64,000 nt of DNA from Myxocyprinus asiaticus (taxonomy: Eukaryota > Chordata > Actinopteri > Cypriniformes > Catostomidae). The stretch is taken from positions 30,416,289 to 30,480,288 of the forward strand of contig NC_059368.1 of NCBI RefSeq assembly GCF_019703515.2. The letters are read 5' to 3'. The position numbers and the translations under genes were made by a program. Below are positions 52,101 through 63,414 of the stretch, one piece after another (position 1 is the first letter of the stretch; each line of letters begins with the position of its first letter). A model generated the notes under the pieces. The model saw nothing but the letters and a program-made list of their open reading frames with translations. It ran no database searches and was not told the DNA's origin.

Positions 52101-53392
52101 TATACTAAATATGACATACTTTCATAAATATTACACGTGTAAGTAACAAAACATGAAAATCCCTGATTACCATATCATTGGTTTTACAACACGGATAATA
52201 CATTACACGTTATGAGAAACCTGATTGTCAGGGCATTTTAACAGGTGAAGCCTTGAATAGTACAAGATTTAAAGATTATAATCATCGATTTGTTAGTTAG
52301 AAGTGATAACAAATCATTACACATTTTAAAAGGTACATCGGCTCTAATCATTAATTTGTCAGTTATAAAAGTAATCACAGGTCAAAGTAATTTTCAGAAT
52401 TACCTAGCAAGGCTAGGTATTGTGTACATTGTAGATTAAATGCATTCTGTACATTTTAGAGGGTTAACTTGTTGAAGGTACAATGTTCATGGATTCCTTC
52501 ACGAGTCTCCATTTCCTGATATGGCTGTGGATTTATGCATTTAAGGTCACAAGGTCTTACTTGGCCATTTGGTCTTACAGAGGGTTTAAGTTTGTGGAAC
52601 AAAGAAGGGTTGTCCATATGGGTTAGCTCTGTCATTACAAACCCTAGTTTGAGATTAAGCAGGAATGGTAGAGTCAGTCTCCTTCAGCAATTTAGGCACC
52701 ATGGATTCGTTTTTATGATTCTCTAATGGCTTGGTGGGGGCTCTCTCTGATCTGTGGAATTTGGTGTTGTGTTCATTTGATGGCTTCGTTCGTGGATAAT
52801 CCTACACAGGCGTGAGCGTTGGCTCGTTGACCGTGGCAGGCATGGCCATTGGCTCATTGGCCATAGGAGGCTTGGAGCAAGGAGCCGTGGAAGGCTTGGA
52901 GCAGGGAGCCATGAAAGGCTTGGAGCAAGGAGCTGTGAAAGGCTTGGAGCAAGGAACCGTGGAAGGCTTGGAGCAGGGAGCCGTGGAAGGCTTGGAGCAA
53001 GGAGCTGTGAAAGGCTTGGAGCAAGGAGCTGTGGAAGGCTTGGAGCAAAGAGCAGTGGAAGGAGCCGTGGAAGGCCAGGAGGAAGGAGCCGTGGAAGCCT
53101 GTGGGGCATTCTCTGTGGGGGGAAAATAAATGTCCTCTTTCTCTTCCCTTACAGTGAAAGGTGAGCCACTTAGATTAAGAGCCAATTCCACGAACTCGCA
53201 TAATGTCCAGTGAGGGTCCGCCAGAGGCAGCTGTGCCTTCAATGCTCCATTCAGACGGGCTCTGAAGAAGGATATCAGAGTGTGGCCATCATAATGTACA
53301 ACATTTGCCAGCTCCAGGAACTCACGGACATGATCTTACAATGGCCGGTCCCCTTGGGTGAGGAGGAGAATTCGAACAGCTGTTAGATCCAT
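49184..53392 (-). pseudogene. Gag-like protein with tandem peptide repeats, broken
   Basis: A likely start is the ATG at 53392. The first part reads MDLTAVRILLLTQGDRPL, then an in-frame stop, then DHVREFLELANVVHYDGHTL, with LNGALKAQLPLADPHWTLCEF and GSPFTV further on, resembling gag-like proteins of teleost gypsy elements. A block of about ten units of KPSTAPCS type follows (52860-53090). After the inserted LTR come units of ANEPTPTPAT type (50485-50718), SVPEPALQAS type (50345-50480) and LVPSSTMVLPP type (50030-50260). A Pro-rich tail (49184-49520) lies in another frame. Broken by the stop, the insertion and at least one frame change. No enzyme domain. Confidence 0.75.
50719..52806. mobile_element. 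Solo LTR, about 2.1 kb, in the gag repeats
   Basis: Begins tgtagcaaattt and ends aatcctaca, so the ends form the short inverted pair TGTAG...CTACA. The tetramer cagg is present at 50715-50718 and 52807-52810. A 4-bp duplication with TG...CA ends fits a retrovirus-like (ERV) integrase. There is no internal coding region. Possible polyadenylation signals (aataaa) occur on the plus strand near 51006 and 51330. Orientation undecided. The frames inside are probably chance. Confidence 0.72.
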
Positions 53393-53410
53393 TTGTGAAG
53401 TCAGTACTTC

Positions 53411-53737
53411 TGTAACATGTTGTAGAGATGAGATGAGAGACGATGGATCTAAACGCAGGCTTTTTAATGGAGATGATGAAGAAGGTGAATACAAACATGG
53501 AGCAATACAAAGAACTAAATAGTAATATTAACACATAAGGAACAACAATCTTAGGAACATACAAGGAAACAGGTGATTGATGAGGGAACAGGTAACAGGT
53601 GAGGAAGATGGGGAACAGATGGCTGTGATGAGGGCAATGCAACATGGGAAATATAGTATGGGGCAAACTAAAAACAGAAGACAATAACTATGTCAAAATA
53701 AGAGTCCTTATGAACAGAAAGGTGACAAACTGTGACA
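53411..53737 (-). repeat. 5' LTR of the gag-repeat element
   Basis: Plus-strand ends tgtaacatgttgtagaga and caaactgtgaca match the copy at 48664-49119. On the minus strand it precedes the gag-like start at 53392. No standard primer-binding site was recognised directly after it (the adjacent sequence is gaagtactgacttcac). Confidence 0.85.
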
Positions 53738-53742
53738 CTTTG

Positions 53743-54480
53743 TCCCTATTGTTTCTTTCTGTGTCGTTCTGGGAGAATGCACATGAATAAGGCAATGGAG
53801 GAGTGCTTCGCTGGTGCCATTATTCTCTCGGGATACTATCAGAAGATGCTAAGTATTTTAAATTGTATTTTCTTTCGCCCGTTTCGTGGATCACGCAATC
53901 ATTCTGGCCAGAGAAGAGATGTGCACTGCTATTTCTGCTCGATTTGCCGATGGCTGCATGGATGTCGCTCTTTTCAGACAGCTGTTGGATCTACACATGA
54001 TGGTTTTGCAGTCCAACCAAGCGCGTGTTAAGGAATGCCTTTTTGAGTTCACTGGCTACGTCTGGACTTTCCCTCGATTTCCCCTCAAGGCTCGAGCTGG
54101 GGAACGAGTTAGTCAAGGCAATGCTTTTGTTTGTGAGGGTGATAGACATTGGACTTTGTGCATCCTTCTATGAATTGATTGTATCTCACAGACGTTCAAA
54201 GAACAGCATGTTTTCTGACCAGCTGAAGCCCGCTAAAGTATTTATTGATGAAGCGGAGTTCACTATCAAGTCATGTTCGCCGTTCTTCACGCCTTGGATA
54301 CTCAAATTTGTGTCTGTCACCCCATTATTGTTGAACATTCTCAACATAATTTTCTATCCAGTGTGCAAAAGCACTTTGTCTCAAGTACTACACGTTGTTC
54401 CCCCATTTTATGCTGGGACCGATTTAGTGTCTAACTCGTTTTTCAGTACAACAATTTAGCTCAGTTTCCCCCGTAATTTG
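53743..54480 (+). other. DIRS-flank segment with an unrecognised protein-like frame
   Basis: 53886-54173 encodes DHAIILAREEMCTAISARFA, DVALFRQLLDLHMMVLQSNQ and ARVKECLFEFTGYVW. It looks protein-like (amphipathic, no low complexity) but I do not recognise it. It lies upstream of the DIRS reverse transcriptase on the same strand, so it may be part of the DIRS first reading frame or captured sequence. The frame breaks near 54070. Confidence 0.35.
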
Positions 54481-54959
54481 CACTGGCGGATGAGCATTGA
54501 ATATTTTCAGCTTGAGATTTGCCTCTGCGTCCATGACCAAGGGTTTCGAGGCATGCGTAATATAACTTGAGGTACAACAATAATAGGTCTAAACATGAGC
54601 CTGATGAGCTTGCTGCATAACGAAGGGTGCCCCATTCAGTGAACGAAACTGGACCCTGTATACACACATCAGGGCAGTTTTTATGCATGCCTAGAAATAA
54701 TAAAGGCAATTCTCCCTACATTCATCCCTGTTCAACTGCTGTAGACACTTCAGGGTGTTTTTTATACATGCCTGGATATAATACAGGCAAAACATTATTT
54801 ATTCTCATTCAATCATATGTAGTAGTGAAGGCACAGGGGTCTTCTTCCGCTGTTCCACTGATTGTAGAACAGTTGCCAAAAGTAAGCCAAGAGCACCATC
54901 TATTGGTTACACTTTGCGCTACGGGAGAGAGCCATGAATTAATTTCTCTGTCTGGCCAT

Positions 54960-56250
54960 CTAGTGGCTTGGCAGCAGTTGCAAAATGTTTCAAAATGGGT
55001 AATTCGGATGGTAGAGCATGGTTATATCATGGTGGCTTGCATCCAATTCTGGATTTGAGACATCTGAATTTCACTCTAATGAAATGTCAATTCAGAATGT
55101 TGATGCAGAAACAAATAATGTCACAAGTACAGCCGGGGGACTGGTTTGTGACAATAGATTTGAAGGACGTTTATTTCCATATTCATATTGTGCTGAAGCA
55201 CAGGCACTTTCTCAGATTCGCTATTAAAGCAAAACAATTTTGCGCCCTTCTGTTTGGACTTTCTCTGGCACCACGCACTTTTATGAAATGCATGGATGCA
55301 GCTCTGACACCCTTGAGGCTTTAAGGCATCCACATTTTAAATTATCTCAGCGATTGGTTGGTGTTAGCTCACTCAGACAGTCTGGCTGCCCAACACTGAG
55401 GTGTCATTCTTAGCCATTTGAGCAATCTAGAGCTGTGAGTAAACCTAGACAAGAGCGCCCTGTTGCCAAGGCAACAACTATGTTTCTAGGTATGGAGCTA
55501 AACTCATGGGCAATGCAGGCGTGCCTGTCTTCAGCTTGCGTTCTGTCATTACGCCAGTATCTAGCGATGTTCAGACATGCTCTCCCTGCAAGAACATTTC
55601 ACAGGCTTTTGGGACTCATAATCACGGCATCCGCTGTCATTCCCCTGGGCTTGCTGCATGCAAGATATTTTTCAGTGCTGGATGAACTCCACAAAGGGAC
55701 TTCAACCACTGAGGCATGCGCTTCGTCCCTTCAGAGTGACGCGTGGGTACTACCAGGCCCTGCTGCCATGGAAACGGACCAGTTTTCTGATATCAGGTGT
55801 TCCATTGGGACAGGTGTGTCGCTGCTAAGTGGTAATGACAGACGCCTCCTCAGTGGTTTGAGACGCTGTATACACCAGTGGCTGGATTAACACATACACT
55901 GTCTGGAGATGTTCACGGTGCTGCTCGTGCCATGCCATGTTTTGTGTGCTTTGGTGGCTGCAACAGAGGTGTTTCAGTGTCCAAGCAAAGACTGTCTCAT
56001 TGGCTTATCGATGCGATTTCAATTGCTTATGAAGCGCACGGTTTATCTTTGCCTTTGGGTAAAATCTTTGCCATTCTACAAGGAGCATGGCATTCACATG
56101 GGCTTTGGCTAGAGGTGTGTCCTTGGAGGACATTTTTATGGCAGAAAAGTGGTCCTCTCCACATACATTTGTTCGATTTTATAATCTGGACGAGGGTTTG
56201 ACTCCTGCTTCCCAGGTTCTCTCTGTTGGAACAGGAGTAAATTCATAATT
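54960..56250 (+). pseudogene. DIRS-like reverse transcriptase, RNase H and tyrosine recombinase
   Basis: Blocks in order: LVAWQQLQNVSKWVIRMVEHGY, broken by a deletion and frame change, then LHPILDLRHLNFTLMK, GDWFVTIDLKDVYFHI, LLFGLSLAPRTF and CMDAALTPLRL, a stop, then GIHILNYLSDWLVLAHS. The catalytic YLDD box reads YLSD. Next come FLGMELNSWAMQACLS-type RNase H sequence (55435-55890) and, at the end, FVRFYNLDEGLTPASQ (about 56168-56215), the recombinase C-terminus with its tyrosine in RFYNL. Stops and frame changes separate most blocks. It cannot make a working polyprotein. Confidence 0.85.
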
Positions 56251-56387
56251 CCTTTTATTTAGATGCTTTAGCTTGCTTGTGCGCCACTCTATGCTTGCCA
56301 CACAGACTTAGACAGTTGCCAACTACTGTTCGCGTGGCGTGAATTTATTTCATTCCCATAGCAATCATATGCAGCTCGAGTTCCATG

Positions 56388-56691
56388 AAAGGGAACGTCT
56401 CAGTTATGTATGTAACCTTGGTTTTCCAGAGGGGAACGAGATGCTGCGTAGCTGGCCATACACTCTAGCAGCTGCATAGGCTTGTGCCTTTTGGCACGAA
56501 AGCGAGCACATTTATGGAGCCCGTGACGTAGCTCCCTAGAGGGCGTCACTTTAGCACAATCAGCCAATAAATTGGTGTGATTGCATAAGGGCTTCAGACA
56601 ACATGACACTTGGACAGTGTCCCATAATGATCATATGCCGCATCTCGTTCCCTTCAGGGAACCAATGTTACGTACCGAGACGTTTTCCATG
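56388..56691. repeat. DIRS terminal palindrome
   Basis: 56388-56446 (aaagggaacgtctcagttat, then gaacgagatgctgc) is complementary, with mismatches, to 56636-56691 (gcatctcgttcccttcaggg, then cgagacgtttt). Paired ends of this kind are typical of teleost DIRS elements and are thought to serve in circularisation during replication. Confidence 0.7.
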
Positions 56692-57240
56692 ACCGTGGGA
56701 ACCCTGCTCTTTACACATTGTTTTCAACAGGGATCCATGCTGAAGATCAACTGTATCACTTCTATGTTTCTTCATGCACTTCAGAGAATAAGTATAGTAT
56801 AAAAAGAAGTGGACCTCTTAACCTTTGCTTCTGTGGCTCTTAAATCTGCCAGATGAGAGGTGATAGAACAAAGTGCTTTTCATTTGAAAGGGTTGGGTAA
56901 GAACAAACTTCACTCTTTGTAGTTAGCATCAAAGCTCCATGTTAACATAAAAAAAAATGTATCTTTTGCCCAGAGCAGCCTAAATGCCACTAATATCTCA
57001 ATAAATACACATGGATAAAATGTGAAGTGAACGTTTGCCCTCACAATTTGCCTTGGGTAATTTCCTGCTGCCTATACTCCAGCAGACTCACACTGCTGGT
57101 TAAGGCAATATGAGCAGACGTGAGAAAGAAAGAGAGAATTTACAGGAAATAAAGGAAGAGAGGAAAAGATGAGGGAAATAATGTGAGAGAAAAAGGAAGA
57201 GAGGAAGAGAAGAAATGGCAGAAACAAAACACACTTACAA

Positions 57241-57520
57241 AAAAGTACCATGGTATTACCATGATTTCAACACATGACACCATGGTAATATCATGATATT
57301 TTGGACACATGCCATGGTAATACAATGCCTTTTGGATATGCACCATGACAATACCATGATTCTTTGGATATGTATCATGCTAATACCATTCTTTGAAACA
57401 CCTTGGACTATCATGTGTAATGCAATGGTACATGGACATTTAAATAGTTCAGAACCAAGGTACAGTATATATCAAAGTACCCTGGATTACCAAACCATAA
57501 CTTGACCATGGTACCAACAG
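57241..57520. repeat. Degenerate tandem repeat, CCATGGTAATACCATGA units
   Basis: About six imperfect 30-bp units with the core atggtaataccatgat (57249-57420). The block starts aaaaagtaccatggtatta and ends ttgaccatggtaccaa, so the ends are also inverted. Non-coding. Confidence 0.75.
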
Positions 57521-58054
57521 AGTACTTAAGGTAAAAAAAAAAAAAAAAAAAAAGAAAGAAAAGGAGAGACAGACATGAAGAAACAGGAAAAAACAAGACA
57601 ACATGAGATTACAGCAATTAATAATTGAGAGTCAACCAACAGTGTGGCAGGAATGAACAAATATTGTTCTGAGGTGGGAAAGAGAAAGAGTGCAGGAAGA
57701 TACTGCAAGGTTTTCTTAATCCTCCTGTGATGGAGCACTGTGTCATCTGTAGTTCAGAGCAAGAGAGCGATAGATACTTATCGACCCGGTATGAAAACCC
57801 ACTGAGTAACTGTCACTGAACACTGCTGTTCACACTGAAGACCAGAGCAATGCAGCAACAAAGAATAGCACCAGAAACCAATAAAACAGGGGCAGAGAGA
57901 AACATACAGAGTGAATGTACACAATACAGAGACAATAATGAATTTTTGTAAATAAATCTAGGTGTGGATGGGTAAGGGATGGGAGGTGCAGTTTAGTATT
58001 TGGACACTTGATCCACACTTATACGAAAAAAATTATGAAAAAATAAATAAAATA

Positions 58055-58061
<7 letters not shown>

Positions 58062-58134
<73 letters not shown>
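58062..58134. repeat. (TA)n(TG)n microsatellite
   Basis: About 16 TA units followed by about 20 TG units. Frames running through it are artefacts. Confidence 0.95.
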
Positions 58135-58135
<1 letters not shown>

Positions 58136-58519
58136 ATTTCTTTCAAAGAAAAGTGTCACAAGCACACTTTTCAAACAAAACTTGAAGTGGCAAAAGATGT
58201 CCACTCACTGCATGTTTATATAGACCAACCAGCCTGAATTTTGTCCCCGGTGTAAATATGAATCTACAAAATGTTTCAACTTTCTTGTCTGTGGTAGATA
58301 TTGGCTCTCGGTGTAAATCATCCTTAAATGGGGTAATGACATGTGGAATTAAATTTTCCTTGATTTTCCCAATGAAAACTTTGAGTGTTCCACCCATTGA
58401 AAACTTTGTGTGCAACAGATTATGTTAAACAATTTCATTATTTGTAAGAATTTTGTCCCCCAAATTGGGGTTTCATAAAAAATAAAAAAATAAAAAGTTG
58501 AATATATATGATATATTTA

Positions 58520-60125
<1,606 letters not shown>

Positions 60126-60338
60126 TATATATACTGTATATATATTAACATAAACTTTTGTTTTCAAGACCTTGAAAAAAATGTTTAGCCATTAATAAGG
60201 GCCTTAATTTTTTGTTATCATTTGTTTATTGTTTTGCTTTTGCATAATGCAAATCCTCCTAATTGTGATTTTGCACAATTATGCATTATGCAAACTTCCT
60301 CACTGTAAATGTACACCTAAAATATATTGCCAAGGGTT

Positions 60339-60933
60339 TAAAGGGATAGTTTACTCAAAAAAAAAAAAAAAAATCTCTCATCGTTTACTCACCCTCTTGC
60401 CATCAGCCCTGTAGGTCCACACAAGGCATGTGAATGGGCAACTTTTTTAAGCTCCAAAAAGCACATAAAGGCATAATAAAAGTAATCCACAAGACTACAC
60501 TGGCTAAACCTATATTTTCAGTAGTGATATTATAGGTCTTTTTTTTTTACTATAAATTCTCCCTGCTCAGTATGTGGCAGTATGCACTGAGAATGCAAAT
60601 CACCAAAAACAAAAGAAGAAAATGTGAAAATGAAAGTGAAGATTGATAGTAAAAAATAACTCTCACCCACACTTATCATACAGCTTCTGAAGAAATTGAT
60701 TTAACCACTGGAGTTTTATGGATTACTTTTATGCTGCCTTTATGTCCTTTTTGGAGCTTCAAAATTTTGGTACCTGTTCACTTGTATTGTATGGACCTAC
60801 AGAGCTGAAATATTCTTCTAAAAACCTGTGTTTGTGTCCAGCAAAGGAAAGAAAGTCATACACATTTGGGATTTCATGAGGGTGAGTAAATGATGAGAGA
60901 ATTTTCATATTTGGGTGTACTATTTCTTTAATA
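60339..60933. mobile_element. Fold-back MITE copy
   Basis: Begins aaagggatagtttactcaaa and ends gggtgtactatttcttt. aagctccaaaaagcacataa and its complement are both present. A poly(A) run (60357-60373) interrupts the left end. Confidence 0.82.
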
Positions 60934-61023
60934 CATTTAAATTTATCAGGGAATAGAACTATTAATTGTGATGTCAAATTTACAGTTGAGTCTGTGGAAT
61001 GTTGAATTTGGAATTTGTCAGCC

Positions 61024-61031
61024 TATAAAAG
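61024..61031 (+). promoter_or_regulatory. TATA box candidate
   Basis: tataaaag sits about 140 bp upstream of the ATG at 61166. With a start site 25-30 bp downstream, the 5' UTR would be about 110 nt and free of introns. The sequence is clear. Promoter activity is inference. Confidence 0.4.
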
Positions 61032-61165
61032 GAGCAGAAACCTTTAGTTTATGATCTGTTTGATCAGATTGCATGACTTGTTGACTTCTGCTCCAAGTTC
61101 ACTGCAGTACACAGCTTTTGATACAGCAATTTTAGAGAAGAATCTCTGCTTGTGTTGACTGGAAC

Positions 61166-61289
61166 ATGGCCACATCATACAAACAGGTTTCTGGAGAGAA
61201 GATCAGCGAGCAGTCACTGTCTCTGTTCCAAGGTGACCTGCACCCAGAAGTGACCGAAAACCTGCTGCTCGTGACCTTCATCCCATTTG
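61166..61289 (+). CDS. Candidate first exon, PABP-like RRM start
   Basis: The ATG in ggaacatggcc (a good vertebrate initiation context) opens 41 codons plus one base, then G/GTAAAT, a possible splice donor. The peptide begins MATSYKQVSGEKISEQ. Its second half, SLFQGDLHPEVTENLLLVTF followed by IPFG, resembles the beta1-alpha1 part of RRM1 in cytoplasmic poly(A)-binding proteins (SLYVGDLHPDVTEAML), where GDLHP is a recognisable block. Without splicing the frame ends at TGA 61307-61309, giving only 47 residues. I found no second exon with the rest of the RRM within the window. It may be the first exon of a real gene on the strand opposite dab1, or a decayed gene fragment. The RRM resemblance is fairly firm. 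The gene status is not. Confidence 0.4.
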
Positions 61290-61416
61290 GTAAATCTGGA
61301 TTATTGTGACTGTTGACGCATACTGTATATGACTATACAAAACTTGCAGCCGAAATACATTATTTATAATTCCCGCTTATCAGATATGGCAACATAGCTA
61401 ATGTATAGGTACTTAC

Positions 61417-61548
61417 AGACTGAGCAGTTTTGATGGCCACAAATCGGTGGTTTCCCTCTTTTCCACACACATAACCAAAGGCTCGGTGGTCCGTGATATC
61501 CTTGGCGATGTAGGAAATCTCATGGACTGCATGATGGTGCTGAAGAAC
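61417..61548 (-). CDS. dab1: Disabled-1 exon, middle of PTB domain
   Basis: A 132-nt exon in phase 0 on both sides encoding 44 residues: [40 protein letters not shown] and TAQS. It is nearly identical to the vertebrate DAB1 PTB domain ([26 protein letters not shown]). The segment forms part of the ligand-binding beta-strand region that recognises NPxY motifs of Reelin receptors. Acceptor TTTGTCTTCAG and donor TCT/GTAAGT are clear. It is the most upstream dab1 exon in the window. The preceding exon, ending at the Gly of DEKTG, was not found before 64000. Confidence 0.97.
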
Positions 61549-62106
61549 CTGAAGACAAAAGTCAGATACACTTCAGAGCTATGGAGTTCAAAATAACGAA
61601 AATATGAAGAAGCTTTTTAGTTTTGAGATGAGACTTTTAAATAAAAAGAATCAAAGAAGCATTTGCCCTTGTCACCACTGGTCTGCTTTCATCCTTTGTT
61701 ATGTTATAATTAAATGGTAGCACCACCAGAAATTGTTTAGCATTGTCGCCAAGCAACAAAGACTTAAATATGAAAGTTATAAATAAAGAACAGCTTAATT
61801 TGGCTTTTATTAGCTGTTACAACCAAACTATTGCTAAAAAACAAAAAACAAAAACAAAAAAAACAACACAAAATATAGATATTCAATAAAGTGCCCACCC
61901 ACATTTTCTACCTTTCTGGTTCCGGAAATATTTTTCCCATTCATTTTTATCCATAGGGATTTCACAAAATCCTACCTAAAGTCGTTCTAAGCCATGAACC
62001 AAACCAACCAGCTCTGTGGTGAATCACAACATTACAAATTTTGATTTAAAGCCAAAAAATATATTTAAAAATCAGACATAAAGACAAGGTGCAAGACTGT
62101 GTACTT

Positions 62107-62535
62107 AAAGGGATTGTTCACCCAGAAATGAAAATTCTCTCATAATAGACTCACCCTCATGCCATCCCAGATGTATATGATTGCAGAACACAAATTAAAA
62201 TTTTTAGAAGAATATTTCAGCTCTGTAGTTCCATACAATGCAAGTGAATGGGTGCCAAAAGTTTGAATCTTCAATATCCAAAGAAGAAGAAGGGAGCATA
62301 AAGGGAGCATAAAAGTAATCCATATGACTCCAGTGGTTAAATCCATATCTTCAGACATGATATGATAGGTGTAAGTGAGAAACAGAGACATTTTTAAGTC
62401 ATTTTTTAATTGTTTTATTATTATCATAAATTCTTCTCCCTGCCCAACTGGTGATTCACAAATAATGTGAATCACCAAAAACAGAAGAAGAACGTGAAAG
62501 TGAAGTGGAGATTGACTGAGCAGGGAGAAGAATTG
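62107..62535. mobile_element. Truncated GGGATAGTTCACCC MITE
   Basis: Begins aaagggattgttcaccc and follows the left half of the family through tccatatgactccagtggtt. The right half is replaced by sequence ending in a poly(G) run. The 112-residue minus-strand frame over it is incidental. Confidence 0.78.
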
Positions 62536-62548
62536 ATGGTAAAAAAAA

Positions 62549-62571
62549 GGGGGGGGGGGGGGGGGGGGGGG
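62549..62571. repeat. Poly(G) run of 23
   Basis: Eight A followed by 23 uninterrupted G at the broken end of the MITE. Such runs are rare and prone to sequencing or assembly error. Confidence 0.9.
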
Positions 62572-62574
62572 ACA

Positions 62575-62754
62575 TTAACCAAGAGAGGGGGTTGGAGGAC
62601 AGAAATAGGTCAAGAGCTCGAAACGAGAAGTCCTCCAGCAGTCTGATGGCTGGAACTCCAGGGCCTTGGTGCTCGTGTCAGTCTCCTGCTGCTGAAGAGC
62701 AATCATCTGCTCAAATTTACAGCAAGTGGCAATCTTCCACTCACCACCCTTCAT
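62575..62754 (-). other. Short unrecognised protein-like frame
   Basis: ATG at 62754 to TAA at 62575, 59 residues: MKGGEWKIATCCKFEQMIAL, QQQETDTSTKALEFQP, then a Trp/Phe/Pro-containing tail. Composition is protein-like, but I recognise no family, and a stop codon directly precedes the ATG. Could be a fragment of a mobile element. Confidence 0.2.
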
Positions 62755-63049
62755 CTAGAGTCATTAAAACATCACTAACACAATACACATGCTGCACGCC
62801 ACATGCACGCAGCCCCCTGAGTTTGGCAGTTAACTCAAGAGTTTCACAGTGGATGACTTATGACAACCCATCCGACGGTGAGGTGCTATTTTCCATGTTT
62901 AAATATGAAGTGGTGTCAGTGGTGTTTAACAAACTTTGAGATGGAGGTTTCCTTTGTTAAATTAAGTTAACTTTCAAATTAAGTTAATGGGTAAAGACAG
63001 ATTTCTAGGCCAGTCATATGCCAAGATCAACATCATATTTGATTGCTTA

Positions 63050-63271
63050 AAAGAATAGTTCACCCAGAAATGAGATATTCTGTCATAATTTACTCACCCT
63101 GATGTTGTTCTAACCCATATGACAGTATTTTGTCTTTTAATCACACAAAGCCATGTTATGGTTTTAGGACACATGGAATATAGAGCACATGGTGTTTGAA
63201 CCACTTCTATGACAACTTTATGGTTCTATCTTGTTATTTAAGAACTTCCAATCCCCATCCACTTTCATTTA
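63050..63271. mobile_element. Diverged MITE copy, AGTTCACCCAGAAATGA start
   Basis: aatagttcacccagaaatga and gtcataatttactcaccctg mark the left half of a related family. The right part ends atccactttcat. The inverted right end is not present. Confidence 0.55.
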
Positions 63272-63414
63272 AGGAATATTCTGGGTTCACTATAAATTAA
63301 GCTCAATCAACAGTATTTGTGGCATAATGTTGATTACCACAAAAGTTAATTTCGATTCATCCATCCTTTTCTATATAAAAAAGCAAAAATCTGGGTTACA
63401 GTTAGGCACTTATT
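63271..63414. mobile_element. Half copy of the GGAATATTCC MITE
   Basis: taaggaatattctgggttca, then aagctcaatcaacagtattt and gtggcataatgttgattacc match the left arm of the element at 15352-15959. It follows the preceding MITE fragment without a gap. Confidence 0.75.

Larger units (their letters stand above)
48664..53737 (-). mobile_element. LTR retrotransposon with gag and repeats only
   Basis: Two related LTRs bound a 5,074-bp element. ctttg is duplicated at 48659-48663 and 53738-53742 (5 bp). Read on the minus strand the LTR runs from tgtcacagtttgtcacc to caacatgttaca, i.e. TG...CA. The only protein information is a gag-like segment followed by long peptide repeats. No protease, reverse transcriptase or integrase motif is visible, so it is non-autonomous. 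It lies inside the DIRS-like element and carries a solo LTR (50719-52806). Its orientation is that of dab1. Confidence 0.88.
47995..56691 (+). mobile_element. Degenerate DIRS-like retroelement, split by an LTR element
   Basis: Recognised by a DIRS-type reverse transcriptase and tyrosine recombinase (54960-56250), inverted terminal sequence, and absence of LTRs of its own. 48031-48160 is an inverted, diverged copy of about 56490-56609 (shared word cagccaataaatt). The right end adds a palindrome characteristic of DIRS termini (56388-56691). Subtracting the inserted LTR element leaves about 3.6 kb, shorter than complete DIRS elements, in line with internal deletions seen in the coding part. The outer limits, especially the left, are approximate. 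Confidence 0.75.
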
